From assembly GCA_037903475.1 (NCBI GenBank), contig JBAJFG010000319.1, positions 178,779-242,778 of the forward strand: DNA of 64,000 bases, read 5' to 3'. Position 1 is the stretch's first letter. The number at the start of each line of letters is the position of its first letter. Positions 45,300 through 56,949 of this stretch are shown in pieces. This stretch comes from Ancylostoma caninum. Its lineage: Eukaryota > Nematoda > Chromadorea > Rhabditida > Ancylostomatidae. Below the pieces are notes generated by a model. That model saw only the letters and a list, made by a program, of their open reading frames with translations, ran no database searches and was not told the origin of the DNA. A program made the translations under genes and the position numbers.

Positions 45300-46796
45300 A
45301 GTTTCCAGGAATTTCTGAAAGGTCACCTCTCGGTTACGTTAAACTGCGTAAATTTTTAATGATCTTAAGTTCCAACGAGGTTAACTCAAGATTTAATGGC
45401 GTTAAGGTGGAGGTAGTGACAAGTGATGTTTACCTAGAAGCAGTCAACATACTTACATACCATAGATGACTTACTAAGGCCGCCGTTTGAAAGCTGTGAA
45501 ACTTTTCTTTGATGGGTAAAGTGAACGCCTTGGCGGCTACTAACACTGTAGAATCCTCTGAAGCTGAGCATTGGAAGCCACTGAATCCAAGCATGACACA
45601 GTGACAAAGTATTCCCTTTATCCGGGTAATCAATCTCTATCATTTTGCTGGCTTTTCATTGGTTGACACCTTTTTTTTAATTTTTTGGCTCCAGGTTTTC
45701 TTCACACTGTTTTTGAGTGAACACCTCTTAACATTTTCCATTCAAGCGAAGAATTCCGCTAATGGCTTTGAAAGCCTCACCTCCATATCATGATCTTCTC
45801 CAACCGCTGAGCAGCCTCAAGGATCTTTCACATACTTTCACATATCGTACATGTTTCTAACTGTGCCACTCCTTTTCTACTTTATTCTCTTTCTGTTCTG
45901 AATTAGTTTTCTTCTGATTTGTTTCGTGTGTTTGTTGGCTACTTAATGCACACACAACATTCATTAGTCATTTTATTGAGTGTTATCATAACTCCTGGTG
46001 TTTTTTTACTGACAGTTTTCTCCCTCAATATTTTTTTTGCTTAAATGCAATTAAATGTGTTCCAAAACGAAAGAAAAAAGAACAGAGGGTTGCTCTTCTA
46101 GTAAATCTAAAGTCGCTTACGTACTTGTGATCTTTTTTCCCTCGGTTCTTCATCCAATTTATTCCACTACTTACTAAATTAGTTAGAAGTAGTACAGCAC
46201 AATTCCCATTCCTTTATTCGAACTAGCGATCCTTTTGAAGAGAAAAAGTCTTAAGAAAATTTTTCAAAATTGAATTTGGGTTTGAACACTGACCATAGGA
46301 CCACGATTCTTACTTAGCTTTATTCCCGCTAACGTTTCGGCGTCGTCGCTTTTGTCAGACCTTTCGTAGCTGTAAGCCGTGATGACAATGGGCCACTTAG
46401 TCTTAGAGCTCAGTAGCTCAACCCTAGCGCTAATTCGGCATAATTTTAGGACCGACGTGTTGGCTTTTGAAAAATATTTCGTCACACGGAAAAATGCGCA
46501 TTCCCAATCTAATACATACTTTTGAATAAGTTCAAAAACAACCAGAGGAATGGTGCCTGGTGATCAGCGTATGCGCACATTTTCGTAATCAAACTGCCTA
46601 GTAGTGATAAATCAGGAGCTTTCCAGAGCGCATACCTCGCTTAACAACATCTCCTTCGTCCTGCAGACCACCTGTAGTGGATTCATTAACGCCCCCGTAC
46701 CAGCTACCCTTTACTAGTTGGGACTTGAGATCATTAAAAGTATACGCAGCTTAATGTAAGAGCGAGGTGACCTTTCAGAAATTCCAGGAAACGGGA
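45300..46796. repeat. Inverted-repeat pair ~85 bp, 1.5 kb apart
   Basis: GTTTCCAGGAATTTCTGAAA at 45300 and onward is matched in reverse complement ending at 46796. The similarity continues for about 85 bp inward (GGTCACCTC, AACTGCGTA and TTTTTAATGATCT-like blocks). This looks like the termini of a non-autonomous or decayed DNA element. Next to the right end, ACGGGAAGG and CCTTCCCGT form a short hairpin. No target duplication was found. Confidence 0.7.
45461..45557 (-). CDS. Candidate internal exon, unidentified
   Basis: A 97-base minus-strand exon runs from acceptor CAGCTTCAG to donor GTATGT and encodes DSTVLVAAKAFTLPIKEKFH then SFQTAALVSHLW with open phase at both sides. The peptide is protein-like. 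It lies inside the 45.3-46.8 kb inverted-repeat pair, so it may belong to an element rather than to the host. Confidence 0.4.
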
Positions 46797-46799
46797 AGG

Positions 46800-48070
46800 G
46801 CTTAGCCTTCCCGTTCATCTAAAGGCGACATAGCGCACTGTCTTCACCACTGTTTGTCATCCTTGGCTGAGAAGAGCCGCTTTGACGAAGTACACTCACT
46901 GCCTGGAGAACTCGTGTTTAGCGGGTAGGCCGGAGCATTCCCTAAAACGTTCGTGAATCCAGGGAAGCGCACACTGCTCAGGAATCTGTCGCTCCCCTCA
47001 TTTGCTAACACTGATCCTCACACTCTCCTGCGTTACCTAATAAGTGTTATCTCGCGGTCAACGTGCTAATCCCGTCGTGCGCTACCAGATATGAACGCCG
47101 ATAACCCTCGCATAGGTCATCACTCATCAGCAAACACACACAGACACAATACTTGTCACATACTAATCACTCAATCCACGCGGCGGAACAAGCGCAGGTC
47201 TTGTCTTTGGGAATGGAGGTATGAACGCCAGATGGTAGAAGAATGTCTGGCAGTGAAGGCGCACTGAGAATAAGAGTGCTGTTCCAGTGCGAGTCTCACT
47301 AATTGCAAGAAGACTCGGCGCGTTCCACAGTGGGCTGGGGTTGAGGAGAACCTGTTCGCTCTGCTTCTCCAGCGCCACCCGGGCAGGACGCAACTACGAG
47401 CTCTGTGGAGTACTCTCAGTGAACTTTTAGGCCTACATATTGGTCCATAGGACTCCACAACATAAGAGGTGTTTCATATTTTTGCAAGTTTTCTCACTTG
47501 TTCTGGAAGAACTTACTTTGTTACGTTGGAAATAGGCGCAACGAGCAGACTGTATCGTACCCTGACTTACAGTATTCCCTTTGCGTAGGCTGGGAGGAAT
47601 TCAATTATTACACCAATTGTTCTCACAAAGAACACTCGTTTGTGTTCCTTTCCTTTGCCTTTATTGACTTCTCCTGTAGTTCTGCTGACTGGTTATAAAA
47701 TTCTGTGCTCCGGGGGTGAAATTGGTGAAACTGAGCCTTTTTAGTGTTCTTTCCTATTCAGGCAAGCCCGGATTTTAACAGCTCTATGCACTTTCTGAAA
47801 TAATTTTGCACAGAAAATGCACAGTCCTCTTTGTAAAAAAAATGGGAGACCACGGTCTTGTTAGTGGATTTGCTGTATATATTATTATGGCCTCGAGGCT
47901 CTTCCTCTTACTTTTTTTTCATTTACGGCATTGTCGAAGTCACTCAGGGTGCCACAGTCAAGGCAGCTTTGATCGTTTGTCACAAACCATCAGGTTTGCT
48001 TTCCTTTTCTGATTATTTGTGGACTTAAGGTAATGATGATAAACAGACAAATCTCGATCTGAGAGATGAC
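46800..48070. other. No gene supported
   Basis: Minus-strand frames at 47163-47458 overlap in two registers and lack splice support. A TTTCCTATTCAG acceptor-like site near 47748-47759 is followed only by a very short frame. Confidence 0.35.
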
Positions 48071-48075
48071 GAGAG

Positions 48076-48315
48076 TTAATCCTCCAAAAATTTTCCAACG
48101 ATAAAATTCCACTCGTCGGAATCAGATCTCGTAAGATTTGATAAGGTGGAGCCATGTGGATCTTTCAGCAACAATAACGGTTTGCCTTTGGAGGTTAGTA
48201 GAATATCCCAAATTGCAGCATTCTGAAGATTACTAGGATTTGCGTTCGATCCAACACCACACTTTAGATTTAGAAATGGAGAAGAAAATCCCAGCACTAT
48301 TTCACTTTGACGAAC
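48076..48315 (-). CDS. Terminal exon of an unidentified gene
   Basis: The exon begins right after a good acceptor (GTTAAGTTTCTAG) and runs 79 codons to a TAA. It reads VRQSEIVLGFSSPFLNLKCG, VGSNANPSNLQNAAIWDILL, KGKPLLLLKDPHGSTLSNLT and RSDSDEWNFIVGKFLED. Composition and alternation of hydrophobic and polar residues look like a globular C-terminal domain. I do not recognise the family and see no upstream exon with certainty. The intron before it carries a fragment of the 35.8-kb MITE family (near 48345-48420). Confidence 0.5.
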   Translation of the reverse strand, partial: VRQSEIVLGFSSPFLNLKCGVGSNANPSNLQNAAIWDILLTSKGKPLLLLKDPHGSTLSNLTRSDSDEWNFIVGKFLED

Positions 48316-48319
48316 CTAG

Positions 48320-51300
48320 AAACTTAACAAAAAAAATTACGCAGGGAGATATTTGAGGTGTTGAACACGAATATCGGATCCATTATGTATCGTAACTCCT
48401 CTTATGTATGGCACGGTAGGTATTCATTAGATAAGGTATGTCATAGAACTTTGGCCATGGGGATTACTTGAAGTACTGTTTTTGGGTCGATGAAAGTGGA
48501 GCAGTGCCAAAATTTCATGCAGCTTGCAATTTTGCCGAACGAATTTCAAAGAACCTCTTTCTCAAACTGTGTTGGGTGCTATTTGGGGATTCTCAGTGGT
48601 TCTTTGGGAAAATACAACAATGTTTAGGCGAAATTGCCCACCTTGTGAGTAGTATCCACTGGAGCAACCGCAGCGTTCCTCCCTGACGCAGCCTTGCGCG
48701 CGCGCACGTCAAATCGAACGCGCCTGATTGACCTAAGAATGCGCGTGCGCGGATTACAGTACGTGTGAGGTACAGTGGACAACACTAATCCGATGCGCTC
48801 ACAGTTTATTCAGCAGCAGTGCACACGTATCCTACTCAAACAAGTGGCAGCATGAGCTATGTCGATCCACGAACAAGTATTCTCTGAGGCGGACGATGTT
48901 GTCCCCTAAGTTGGCACTGCGAAAAAATCTCACTAAGGCTTGGGTTGAAGGCTAACCCAGGAGTTTTCAACGTGTCTATAGAAAACTGCGAGAACAACTC
49001 CCAAGAGACATTCTTTCTTGCTTCCTCCTCGAATTTAAGGCGTAGATAATTTTGTTTATTTCTTCATATAATGCACTCAGTTGGTCCACCATAAAAAAAG
49101 TAACAGGATGTCAGAGTCGCAGCAGGCCAGATTGTCCACAAATAGCACCCGTCATTCAAAATGAGATATCGTGGAGTATGGTAGAGGTTATTATATTTAA
49201 TTATTCGTTTAATTGCATTCAAAATGCCCCAGTTGAACAGTAGAGGCAAAAAGTCAATTTCTCAAACTTTGTATTCCGTAGGAAAACCAAATATTGCGGT
49301 TTGACTGTTCTATCTATAGCTTGCTACTATGCGATCGTTTTGCAATCCCAAATTACTAACTTCCTTCCCTAATTTTTTCATTATTTTCTCCACCACTTCA
49401 TGTGTACATATATCGCATAGATTCAGCTAGTTTCACCCACCCATTACCGTCGCTAGGCTGGAGAAAAAAAAAGATATTTATCCTCTGCATCATCTCATTA
49501 TGGACATCATTAACTCATTCAAACGTCCATTCATTGATTTCTCGATTCACTGATTGAACACACGTTATCGGGATAAATGTTCCTTCATGCTTTCCAATGA
49601 ATACTTCTCCGAACGTCAAAATCGAAATGCTACCGAGGACACCAATATCAATGTTATCCCGAAATGCTTCCTGGCACTGTAATACTGAAAATTTCTTATG
49701 ACGAAAAAAACTTCCTCTTCAAAATCCCTCAATTTACTTGCACAAGCAATATTCTGCATAGAGAGGAAGAGAAATTATTGCATGTATGCACATATTATGT
49801 ATGAAAAATTTTTCTAAAACAGCAGGTGAATTGGGGTCATCTCCCGGTATCCACCTTTCTAAACTTTTGTTTCTTTTTTTATTTCTCCACCGTGACTTTT
49901 GAAAGATTACTGTTTGCACCTCATTTCCATTCAAACCTGGATATTGCCACCTCAACCCGCTGTATCATTTCTAGAAAACCATGGAGCTCGAGATCCTTCT
50001 TGTTCAAGAGAACTTTCCTGAGAATTCATCTAACTTCTGAACTTCATTAAGGACGATGATTCACTTTATGGTCTGTGGGTGATCCAGTGTTTCTATCTCA
50101 CACTGCGTAGTTTCCTAGGAATGCAGATGAGCATCACCGTTGGAATATGGTCGACCTTTCAGGAATTGTCTTCAGGCGCTTCGTCTCCACTCGGAGGATG
50201 ATCCGTTCGATGTTAATCACTACTACTTGTAACCTTGATTTTGCAATAATTTGAGAATTGCTATCCCTTCCACAAGCAAAGGAAGAGAAATCGAAATTTC
50301 ATCTTGGAAAATACTTGGCTAAGTATTAATTTCGTCGCCAAAAGTAATTTAAGACATGAACTAGCGGGGGAAAATCAGTGATGGCAAAATGAACGACATA
50401 ATATTACGTACTTATTTTTCATTCAAAACACTGCTACGATGCAGATCTACTGCTCTAACCAACATGCTTTAAAATGCTTTTCTTGATCTGTATTACTTTA
50501 ATATGTCTTTATTTTGGTGGTAGTGTCACTTGTGCTTCTTTGTGTCCTCCACACTTCCCACTCAAAAAAAAGCTCGAAGCGAAAGCAACAGAAGAGTCCG
50601 CTTGGTACGCATGGGAGATGCTAATTGCGAATTCTTCCTGTTGAATTGACTAAATCAAGAGCCTTCTCGCTCTTCGACGGAGACACAACGTTGGTTCATT
50701 GTGCTGATCAATAGCGACAGCTTTAAAATGTATAGTATAAATATATAAAATTTTTACCTACTTGGGTTAGAATTCATATACGCGCAAAATTACCCAGGGT
50801 GATCGTGTTGACATTCTTGTTGACGACGGATAAGAATGAAGTGTCAGCACGTTTACCCGAGGTAATTTCAGTTACGCATGCATCCGCAGGTCAAATAATT
50901 GACCTTCACGTTCTGTTTATCCTAACATCACGTAATCTATGGGATAGCTAGTACGCTAACCAACGTTGGTTTAGCTGGTTGACGTTTCGTGAATCGCATT
51001 CTAGTTTTTCTCAGAGCATAACACTTCGTTTATTTTACTACTTTTAGCGCGCTACTGCTGTCACCTACATGTGTATCTACGTATTTGCTTATTAATTCAC
51101 TTAAGAACCTCTCCATTTAGATTGGATTACATTTAACTACATTTAAATTACATATTTGTTGTTTAGAATTTATAAACACTTACTATCTATTTATTTCTGG
51201 CCGCATTTACTCATTTACTCCCTCAGTGAAGTTTGGTGCACCATACTGTTTCCTCGACTTCTCTTGTGAAGTTCACTCCACATGAAGAGTTACTGGGACT

Positions 51301-51950
51301 TGTCAAATTGGCCTAAACATTGTTCTCGACTGTGTTCTGTGGCAGAATATTCGAGCGATAAGATCCACTCGCGCTGTCTCCTTCGAAAATTCTCATTCTC
51401 AGAAGTGGATTCTCTTGCATCCCATCCTTGTTCAATAACCCAACAGAGCTCTGCTTGAAGATTCTTAGCTTTTGCAAGACTTCTATTATTCATCAACAGT
51501 TATACTTAATTTGTAACCAACCAATAATTGCTCAATGTTTGCTATTATTTAATAAACATTTATAGTAACAGGAAGGAGAAGTATGAATTCATCGCTTTAG
51601 GCTTTCGCAGTCCCAACTATGTAATCTATGTGGCCTTCTTCCCTCTTTTCCAATTAACCAAAACTCTTGGATTTTCCACTACGAGTAGTTCCAGTGAAAA
51701 CGCGTGACATCTCATAATAAGGTTGTAAATAAGCTGCACATTATAATTTTTCGTAGTAACTCATTTCGAATTGGAAAAATTGGGAGTTTCTTGAGAATAC
51801 AGATGTGAGATAGAAAACCAGGGTGTTACAAATTTCAGCAATTGAAAAGGTTTACCTGGCGATGCCATTCGTTGGTGTGGTACGCTCATATCTGAGTATA
51901 AAACTATATTGGTGCACGGTGTTCATAGGGTGTTGTGTGTATCAACGGTG
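48320..51950. other. No gene supported
   Basis: Open frames at 48468-48686 (+) and 49734-49955 (-, with ERWIPGDDPNSPAVLEKFF) are moderately protein-like, but neither has clear splice signals on both sides. The rest is AT-rich. Confidence 0.3.
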
Positions 51951-51957
51951 TTACTAA

Positions 51958-52110
51958 GGCAACTTATACTCAAACGTACAATTGATTTCTCAATATTTTG
52001 ATTTGAATAATGCTATTGAACCTTCTGAACTGCATAGTTCCACTAGTTCGCTTGCGGGCATTGAAAAAGAATTACCTGCTTTTCCTTTTTCCTCCTCTTT
52101 CAATCAATAA
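51958..52110 (+). CDS. Candidate terminal exon, unidentified
   Basis: The frame GNLYSNVQLISQYFDLNNAI then EPSELHSSTSSLAGIEKELP and AFPFSSSFNQ ends in TAA. It follows TTACTAAG, a weak acceptor. The serine-rich acidic composition is protein-like. No upstream exon was found. Confidence 0.25.
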   Translation, partial: GNLYSNVQLISQYFDLNNAIEPSELHSSTSSLAGIEKELPAFPFSSSFNQ

Positions 52111-52199
52111 GGAAGATCTCTTCAAAGCCTTCCTTCCAGGAGAAAGAAAATTCCTTGAAGTGAGTTTAATTGAAATCAGCGTTTCACTCTAGTTAATTT

Positions 52200-53140
52200 A
52201 TACGTAAGTGTTGGACCTAAGCAAATTGTTTGAGGCTTGCCATCCTATGGAACAATTTCGAAAAGGTAAAGGAAAGAGAAAATTTCGATAACTAAAATGT
52301 GAATAATGTTACATACATTTCCCTACAAAGCTCAGCACCTGCTTCACTAGACTGATAACTAAATAATTGAATAAACAAAAAATGTCGTCATCTTCCTTTC
52401 CTCGTCCCGGCTCTTCGCACTACTTCGCGGCTTGATAGCAGAGTGTTCTTTTCCGTCTCGCTAAGCCGCCATCTCTTCAATGAGCCGCCAGCGATACAAT
52501 GGAAAATCCTGCAATATTAATCTGTCACGTCGTTACACTTTGATGAAACGCGCAACCTTGAATTAGCCGGCACGTGCCCTTCTTTGCACTTTTCCATAAC
52601 CAGAACGAGCTCACGGGGTAAACAACGGCGAAATGCTGTTTTTGACATTTATTTCGACACAGTGATACAGGAGCCGGGAAGGATTTACACCAGATTGCGT
52701 GAGCAGCTCCATGACGTCGCGGCTTCGGAGCAGCGCTGCGAGACCTAAAAGAATAGTGCAGTAAGAGCGAGTCAGCTAGGTCCCACCACGCATTTTATCG
52801 AGTTGGTCTCGTCACTACAGTTATTTTGAGACAAACTGTGCATGCCGTTACAAAGATTATACATGGAATTCCAAATTTTGTGTGAAACCAACCTGGAATA
52901 CAAGTAGATGCTCACTGGACGGATAGTGCAAAATAAAACAAAATAAAACTGATGAAAAAAGCCACTAGTGGTGCATGGGACAGAACAAAGGTGGTACGTG
53001 CAAGTCAAAGCTGTTTATTTCTAGAAAATTCCAGCTTGATATTTAGCTATTATGACTCACCTTATTTGAGAAAGCACAACAAGCTCTACCACTTCGAGTT
53101 CTCAGTATCCGCAAAGCCTTTCTTTCAACACTAAGCTGTT
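52200..53140. other. No gene supported
   Basis: Short frames only, except for the small exon candidate described in the next entry. Nothing recognised. Confidence 0.35.
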
Positions 53141-53149
53141 GTTTTGCAG

Positions 53150-53586
53150 AGTCGTAGGGGTGAAAGGTGCATGTAAATCCAGTTTTCGAGAGGAAGGATT
53201 CTAGGATTATCCTATAGGCAATAACCTTAAAGGATCTCTTTAATGCTCTGATTTGATTGTAGCCGCTTCTGATCCGGATAACAGTCCTGGAGCACCCACA
53301 TACGATAAACATTTAATTCCCTGCTTCTTTCAGATATGGATGTCGCGCAGGCGATGCTTTATCTACCCTGCGATCCAGAGCTGGTCATATTTCGGGTGAG
53401 TATCTTATTCTCTTTCTACAGGACTCCCAACTTACATATTACTTCCTTTTTGTAGACCACATTCTTTTCCTCAATTGTGAGGGAAAGGTTCTTGAGCCTT
53501 GCAGGCTGGTCTCGTTGGCCATACGCCGTGAAAGGGGGAGTAACGTTGCAAAATCCAAGAGAAAAAACGATGTTCCAACATTTTGA
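53150..53586 (+). CDS. 3' end of an unidentified gene, three exons
   Basis: Plus-strand exons at 53150-53172 (acceptor GTTTTGCAG, donor GTAAAT), 53334-53395 (acceptor CTTCTTTCAG, donor GTGAGT) and 53456-53586 (acceptor CTTTTTGTAG, stop TGA) join without breaking phase. The last two give YGCRAGDALSTLRSRAGHIS, then DHILFLNCEGKVLEPCRLVS, LAIRRERGSNVAKSKRK and NDVPTF at the stop. The introns are 161 and 60 bases, usual for nematodes. The basic tail is notable. The second exon also reads MDVAQAMLYLPCDPELVIFR in another frame, which could be an alternative start, but that frame joins less well. The product is unknown and the 23-base first exon is tentative. Confidence 0.5.
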
Positions 53587-53599
53587 TGTTAGATTTTCT

Positions 53600-55220
53600 A
53601 CGGGTGATTGCTTTTAGATGGCCGCTGATAGATAAACTATGGAAAAAATCTGATTTCCATCTGATAGCTTATTGTGTCTTGCTTCTGGATATCGCATCGA
53701 CTCGATTGGTTGACATTTTGGAGAAAGGTGCAGATCCCATTATTCCATCAAAAATCTATTTATTTATCTATTGATACATTCAATGTGCGCAAGCCATAGT
53801 GAGGCGAAAAAACATAGCTAGGAACAGTCTCGAACGTCTGACATGGAATGAGAATTAGAACCTGATTAAAAACGAAAATGTCTAAAGGCAGCACTTACAG
53901 AAATTTTCGACCTCGAGATTTCGATACTATTCAGCATAATTGCGTGTGCTGATCACAGTAAGAATGTTGAAAAGAGTCGAACCTTTTGGAATACCTGTAT
54001 TCTGGAACCTCTCAACTCATCGCTTTCGAGCAGGTTGTGCCGAGTTGCGCGACTTATTCGATGCGTTCCGAGTCGATAACGCTGCCTTTTTCGTCAGCTG
54101 TTTTGTGGGCAAAATCGGTTTTCGACAATGTTTCGCAGCGTTCTTGAAGTTAAGGAAAGAAAACGACTTTTGAAGAAGATGGCCTGACTAGTGACGATGT
54201 CGCAGAAATATTAAAGAGTTCTATAACAACCCCAGGCCCATGGAAATATTCGAAAATGAAACACTGGCGAAGATCAGCCATACATATAACTAAACCAGCA
54301 CATTTTTTTAGGAAAGAACAAGTAGAAAATTCATTGTGCTAAGTAACGCAATAGAGGAAAGTCAAGGACTAAAAACAGCTTTACAATAACAAGGAAAGAA
54401 ACTGCTAGCTACCAAATCACCTGGCAGCAACGATCCGCTGCCGCAACAACTCGATCGAACGACCCCGCGCTGATCCTGTTGATCCAGGATCCAGGATCTT
54501 GGATACTTGACTAATCATATCTAAGAAACGAATGCGTTTTCCGTGATACTTTCTTCGTCGATTTGTTGGGACTACTACTGAGGCTCGAATACTATTAAAA
54601 TTTCAGCCATGAGAATTTCCGTGGGTGCTGTGTTTAAAGATGGAAAAGGGCCAGGAAAAAGGATACCACACAAAATAATTTTGGAGAAGGAATCTCGCGA
54701 TTTCTTACTGAGTTTGGTGGAACGGGTTAGGTTAATCAAAGAGAATAAGTTTCGTATCTATGACTGCGAAAAATCCAAAAAAAACTAGAGCAACCAGGTC
54801 CGGAAAAGTTCACGTAGCTCGACGCAGATCTGCGCGTTGAAACTGCATTTTTTGGAGACTGAGGCGGAGTAGATCTGCAGAATTTCCAAAAACTTTCCGA
54901 CTATCCATTTTTGAAATAACCTGTACGCCTCCTTCATATGATAAGGAGTCTAGTATTCTGCACTTTTAACATCTCCTACATTCATGCATTTGTCCATAAA
55001 ACCTACTGTGATCAGTGTAGGTGCCCGTTCTTCTCAATTGCCTAAAGCGTTCGTCTAATGTAGAAGACGTGCTTGATCTTTATCCGCTTTTCTCAGCTTC
55101 TAAGGCATTAGAAGCCCAAAAAGCTGCTGGCAAAGTGATTAGGCGTGTTCGCGGTGTTAAGACGATCTGGAAACATTCCTCTCCTTCCAAGAAAAAAAGG
55201 GCGACTGATCGGCGTTCGTT
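53600..55220. other. No gene supported
   Basis: A frame at 53583-53774 (LLDIASTRLVDILEKGAD) directly follows the gene above and could be an alternative 3' exon after GATTGCTTTTAG. The frame at 53940-54173 has no splice context. GATCCAGGATCC(A)GGATC repeats occur near 54481-54500. Confidence 0.3.
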
Positions 55221-55223
55221 CAG

Positions 55224-55478
55224 GTGGACAGCTTCGCCGAGATGGACTGGGCCGATGCGTTGTCGCTCAGCATGGAACTGGACTCGTTCGCCAACCTCAG
55301 TCAGTGCTGTCCTGTTCTTCTTCTCCTCACCGCCGCCGGGGCAGTCAGTCACAAGTCCATTAGTTACTTCTGTCCAGCGCCGGCTTTTCATTTGCGCAAC
55401 CTCGCCTCCTGCCCTGGTCGCAGCCGCAGCCGATCCATTCAGTTGAACGAACGTATCGGCGGCAGATCTAGCCGATAA
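55224..55478 (+). CDS. Candidate exon with acidic-hydrophobic motif
   Basis: After an acceptor-like GCGTTCGTTCAG the frame reads VDSFAEMDWADALSLSMELD then SFANLS and continues to a TAA. This pattern of acidic residues with spaced aromatics and leucines resembles activation domains of transcription factors, but that is only a resemblance. An internal GTCAGT...GGGGCAG pair could be a very short intron that keeps the frame. The opposite strand is also open over 136 codons, so strand is not certain. Confidence 0.3.
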   Translation: MDSFAEMDWADALSLSMELDSFANLSQCCPVLLLLTAAGAVSHKSISYFCPAPAFHLRNLASCPGRSRSRSIQLNERIGGRSSR

Positions 55479-55489
55479 GCATTGACTCA

Positions 55490-56870
55490 TCTAAACAATC
55501 GAGGGGTTCAGCACGGATGATGAGGTCGACGAGTAGCAGCAGCCTGATTTTACCCCCACCCTCGCAACATTCTCATCTCCTAATGCTGCATCGTGACTCA
55601 GAGGTTTCACGGATGATCCTACCAAATCCTTTTACGATCCAATCTATCTGAAGCATCCATCTAGGCTTTATCATTGACCAGCAGCGAAATGTATCCCGTT
55701 AGAAATTTCCTCAATTCATTTCGGAATCCTTATTCCAGAGCGCAGTCCAAGAGACGAACAAATCCCGCGCCCGCCTCAAGTGTTGGCTTCCCCCAGCGCG
55801 ATTATACGGTAGCGTTCGAAATTTCGCTCATCGCTGAATACAAATTTGACAACAAATCGGTTACAGTAGCGCATTGCATAAATTTTAATTCAGTTTTGGA
55901 GAGCAAACAACACTACACAGATGCAATGTATGCAGTAAATTAAATTCAAAACCAGCATTTTGTTCTACATTATGCGTAAGAGCCTTACTAAAATGATGTG
56001 CGACCGATTTTGCAGCGTTTTATATCCCAATAGCCATTTTTTAAATTCTGAATCCCTCTTTGGCTTCATATGAGACAAAACAATTTCGCAAGCAAATCAG
56101 ATGAAATCACTGGAGCGATTTTTTGAATGAATTGCCAGAAGCCCTCCATTGTTCCTTGTAATATTTTTCATTTGCATTTCCTCGTCATAATGGTTGGCTG
56201 TGGTCTTGAACTTCTCTGCTGGTGTTCACCACTTAGCAAGTGAGGCTGTTAAGAAGATGTTTCTGGGTGCCTGTTATAAAAAAGCAACCCCTCCCTCGAT
56301 TCTTCTCAATTTCATCTGCTCGTAAATATGCAAAACATTTACGCTAGTTGGATTCATACTGGTATGGCAACTGAGCTCTTGCTATTGCTTCCTACGAGGG
56401 TAATTCTTTTCTTTTGTTCTAAGCCAACAAAGATTTACTGCACCCATAATTTCTCCTTGTTTCTCTAAGAATTCTCACGTGTGGCTATTCCATTTTCGAA
56501 AACTGTATGCTGCTGGACCAGCAGCCTATTCTATCCGTCTACGGACACTTGCCACCCGCACGCATAGCGTCAGGCCGTCTTGCGTTTCTGAACTTTGGAG
56601 CAAACAGCCAGTCATGATTCGAAAGATGTCTCAACTCCCTCTAGCACCTTATAAGTAACCTTCCATCAAAAATCGCCTGGTCTTCATTGGAAAGAACCAG
56701 GAATAGCAGTTTTCGACACACTGTTTCGCTGAGGTACCCGCGTAGGTGGTGAGTGTCCGACAATCTTTTCAGTTACTATTGCACTGTAGTCGTTTGCAAA
56801 TCGAAGCAGCCTATTCGACTACTCTTCCTCCCTGTAAAGGCGACACCGTGACGTAGCTTCACCATGTGAT
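55490..56870. other. No gene supported
   Basis: Only short frames. No repeat with a second copy in the window was noticed. Confidence 0.35.
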
Positions 56871-56875
56871 CACTC

Positions 56876-56942
56876 AAGCAGGCATTACATATTCGCACAG
56901 TGATCACTGTGTGATCACTGTGCGAATATGTAATGCCTGCTT
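56876..56942. repeat. Snapback palindrome, 32-bp perfect arms, 3-bp spacer
   Basis: The arm 56876-56907 (starting AAGCAGGCATTACATATTCG) is followed by TGT and then its exact reverse complement at 56911-56942. The centre also contains overlapping TGATCA repeats. Such long, perfect, almost spacerless arms are unstable in bacteria and rare in genomes. It could be a recent fold-back duplication, a cruciform-prone site or an assembly artefact. Confidence 0.97.
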
Positions 56943-56949
56943 TCCGAAT

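Noticed and set aside
56876..56942. microRNA precursor
   Set aside because: Perfect arms with a 3-base loop do not fit an animal pre-miRNA, which needs a larger loop and usually mismatches.
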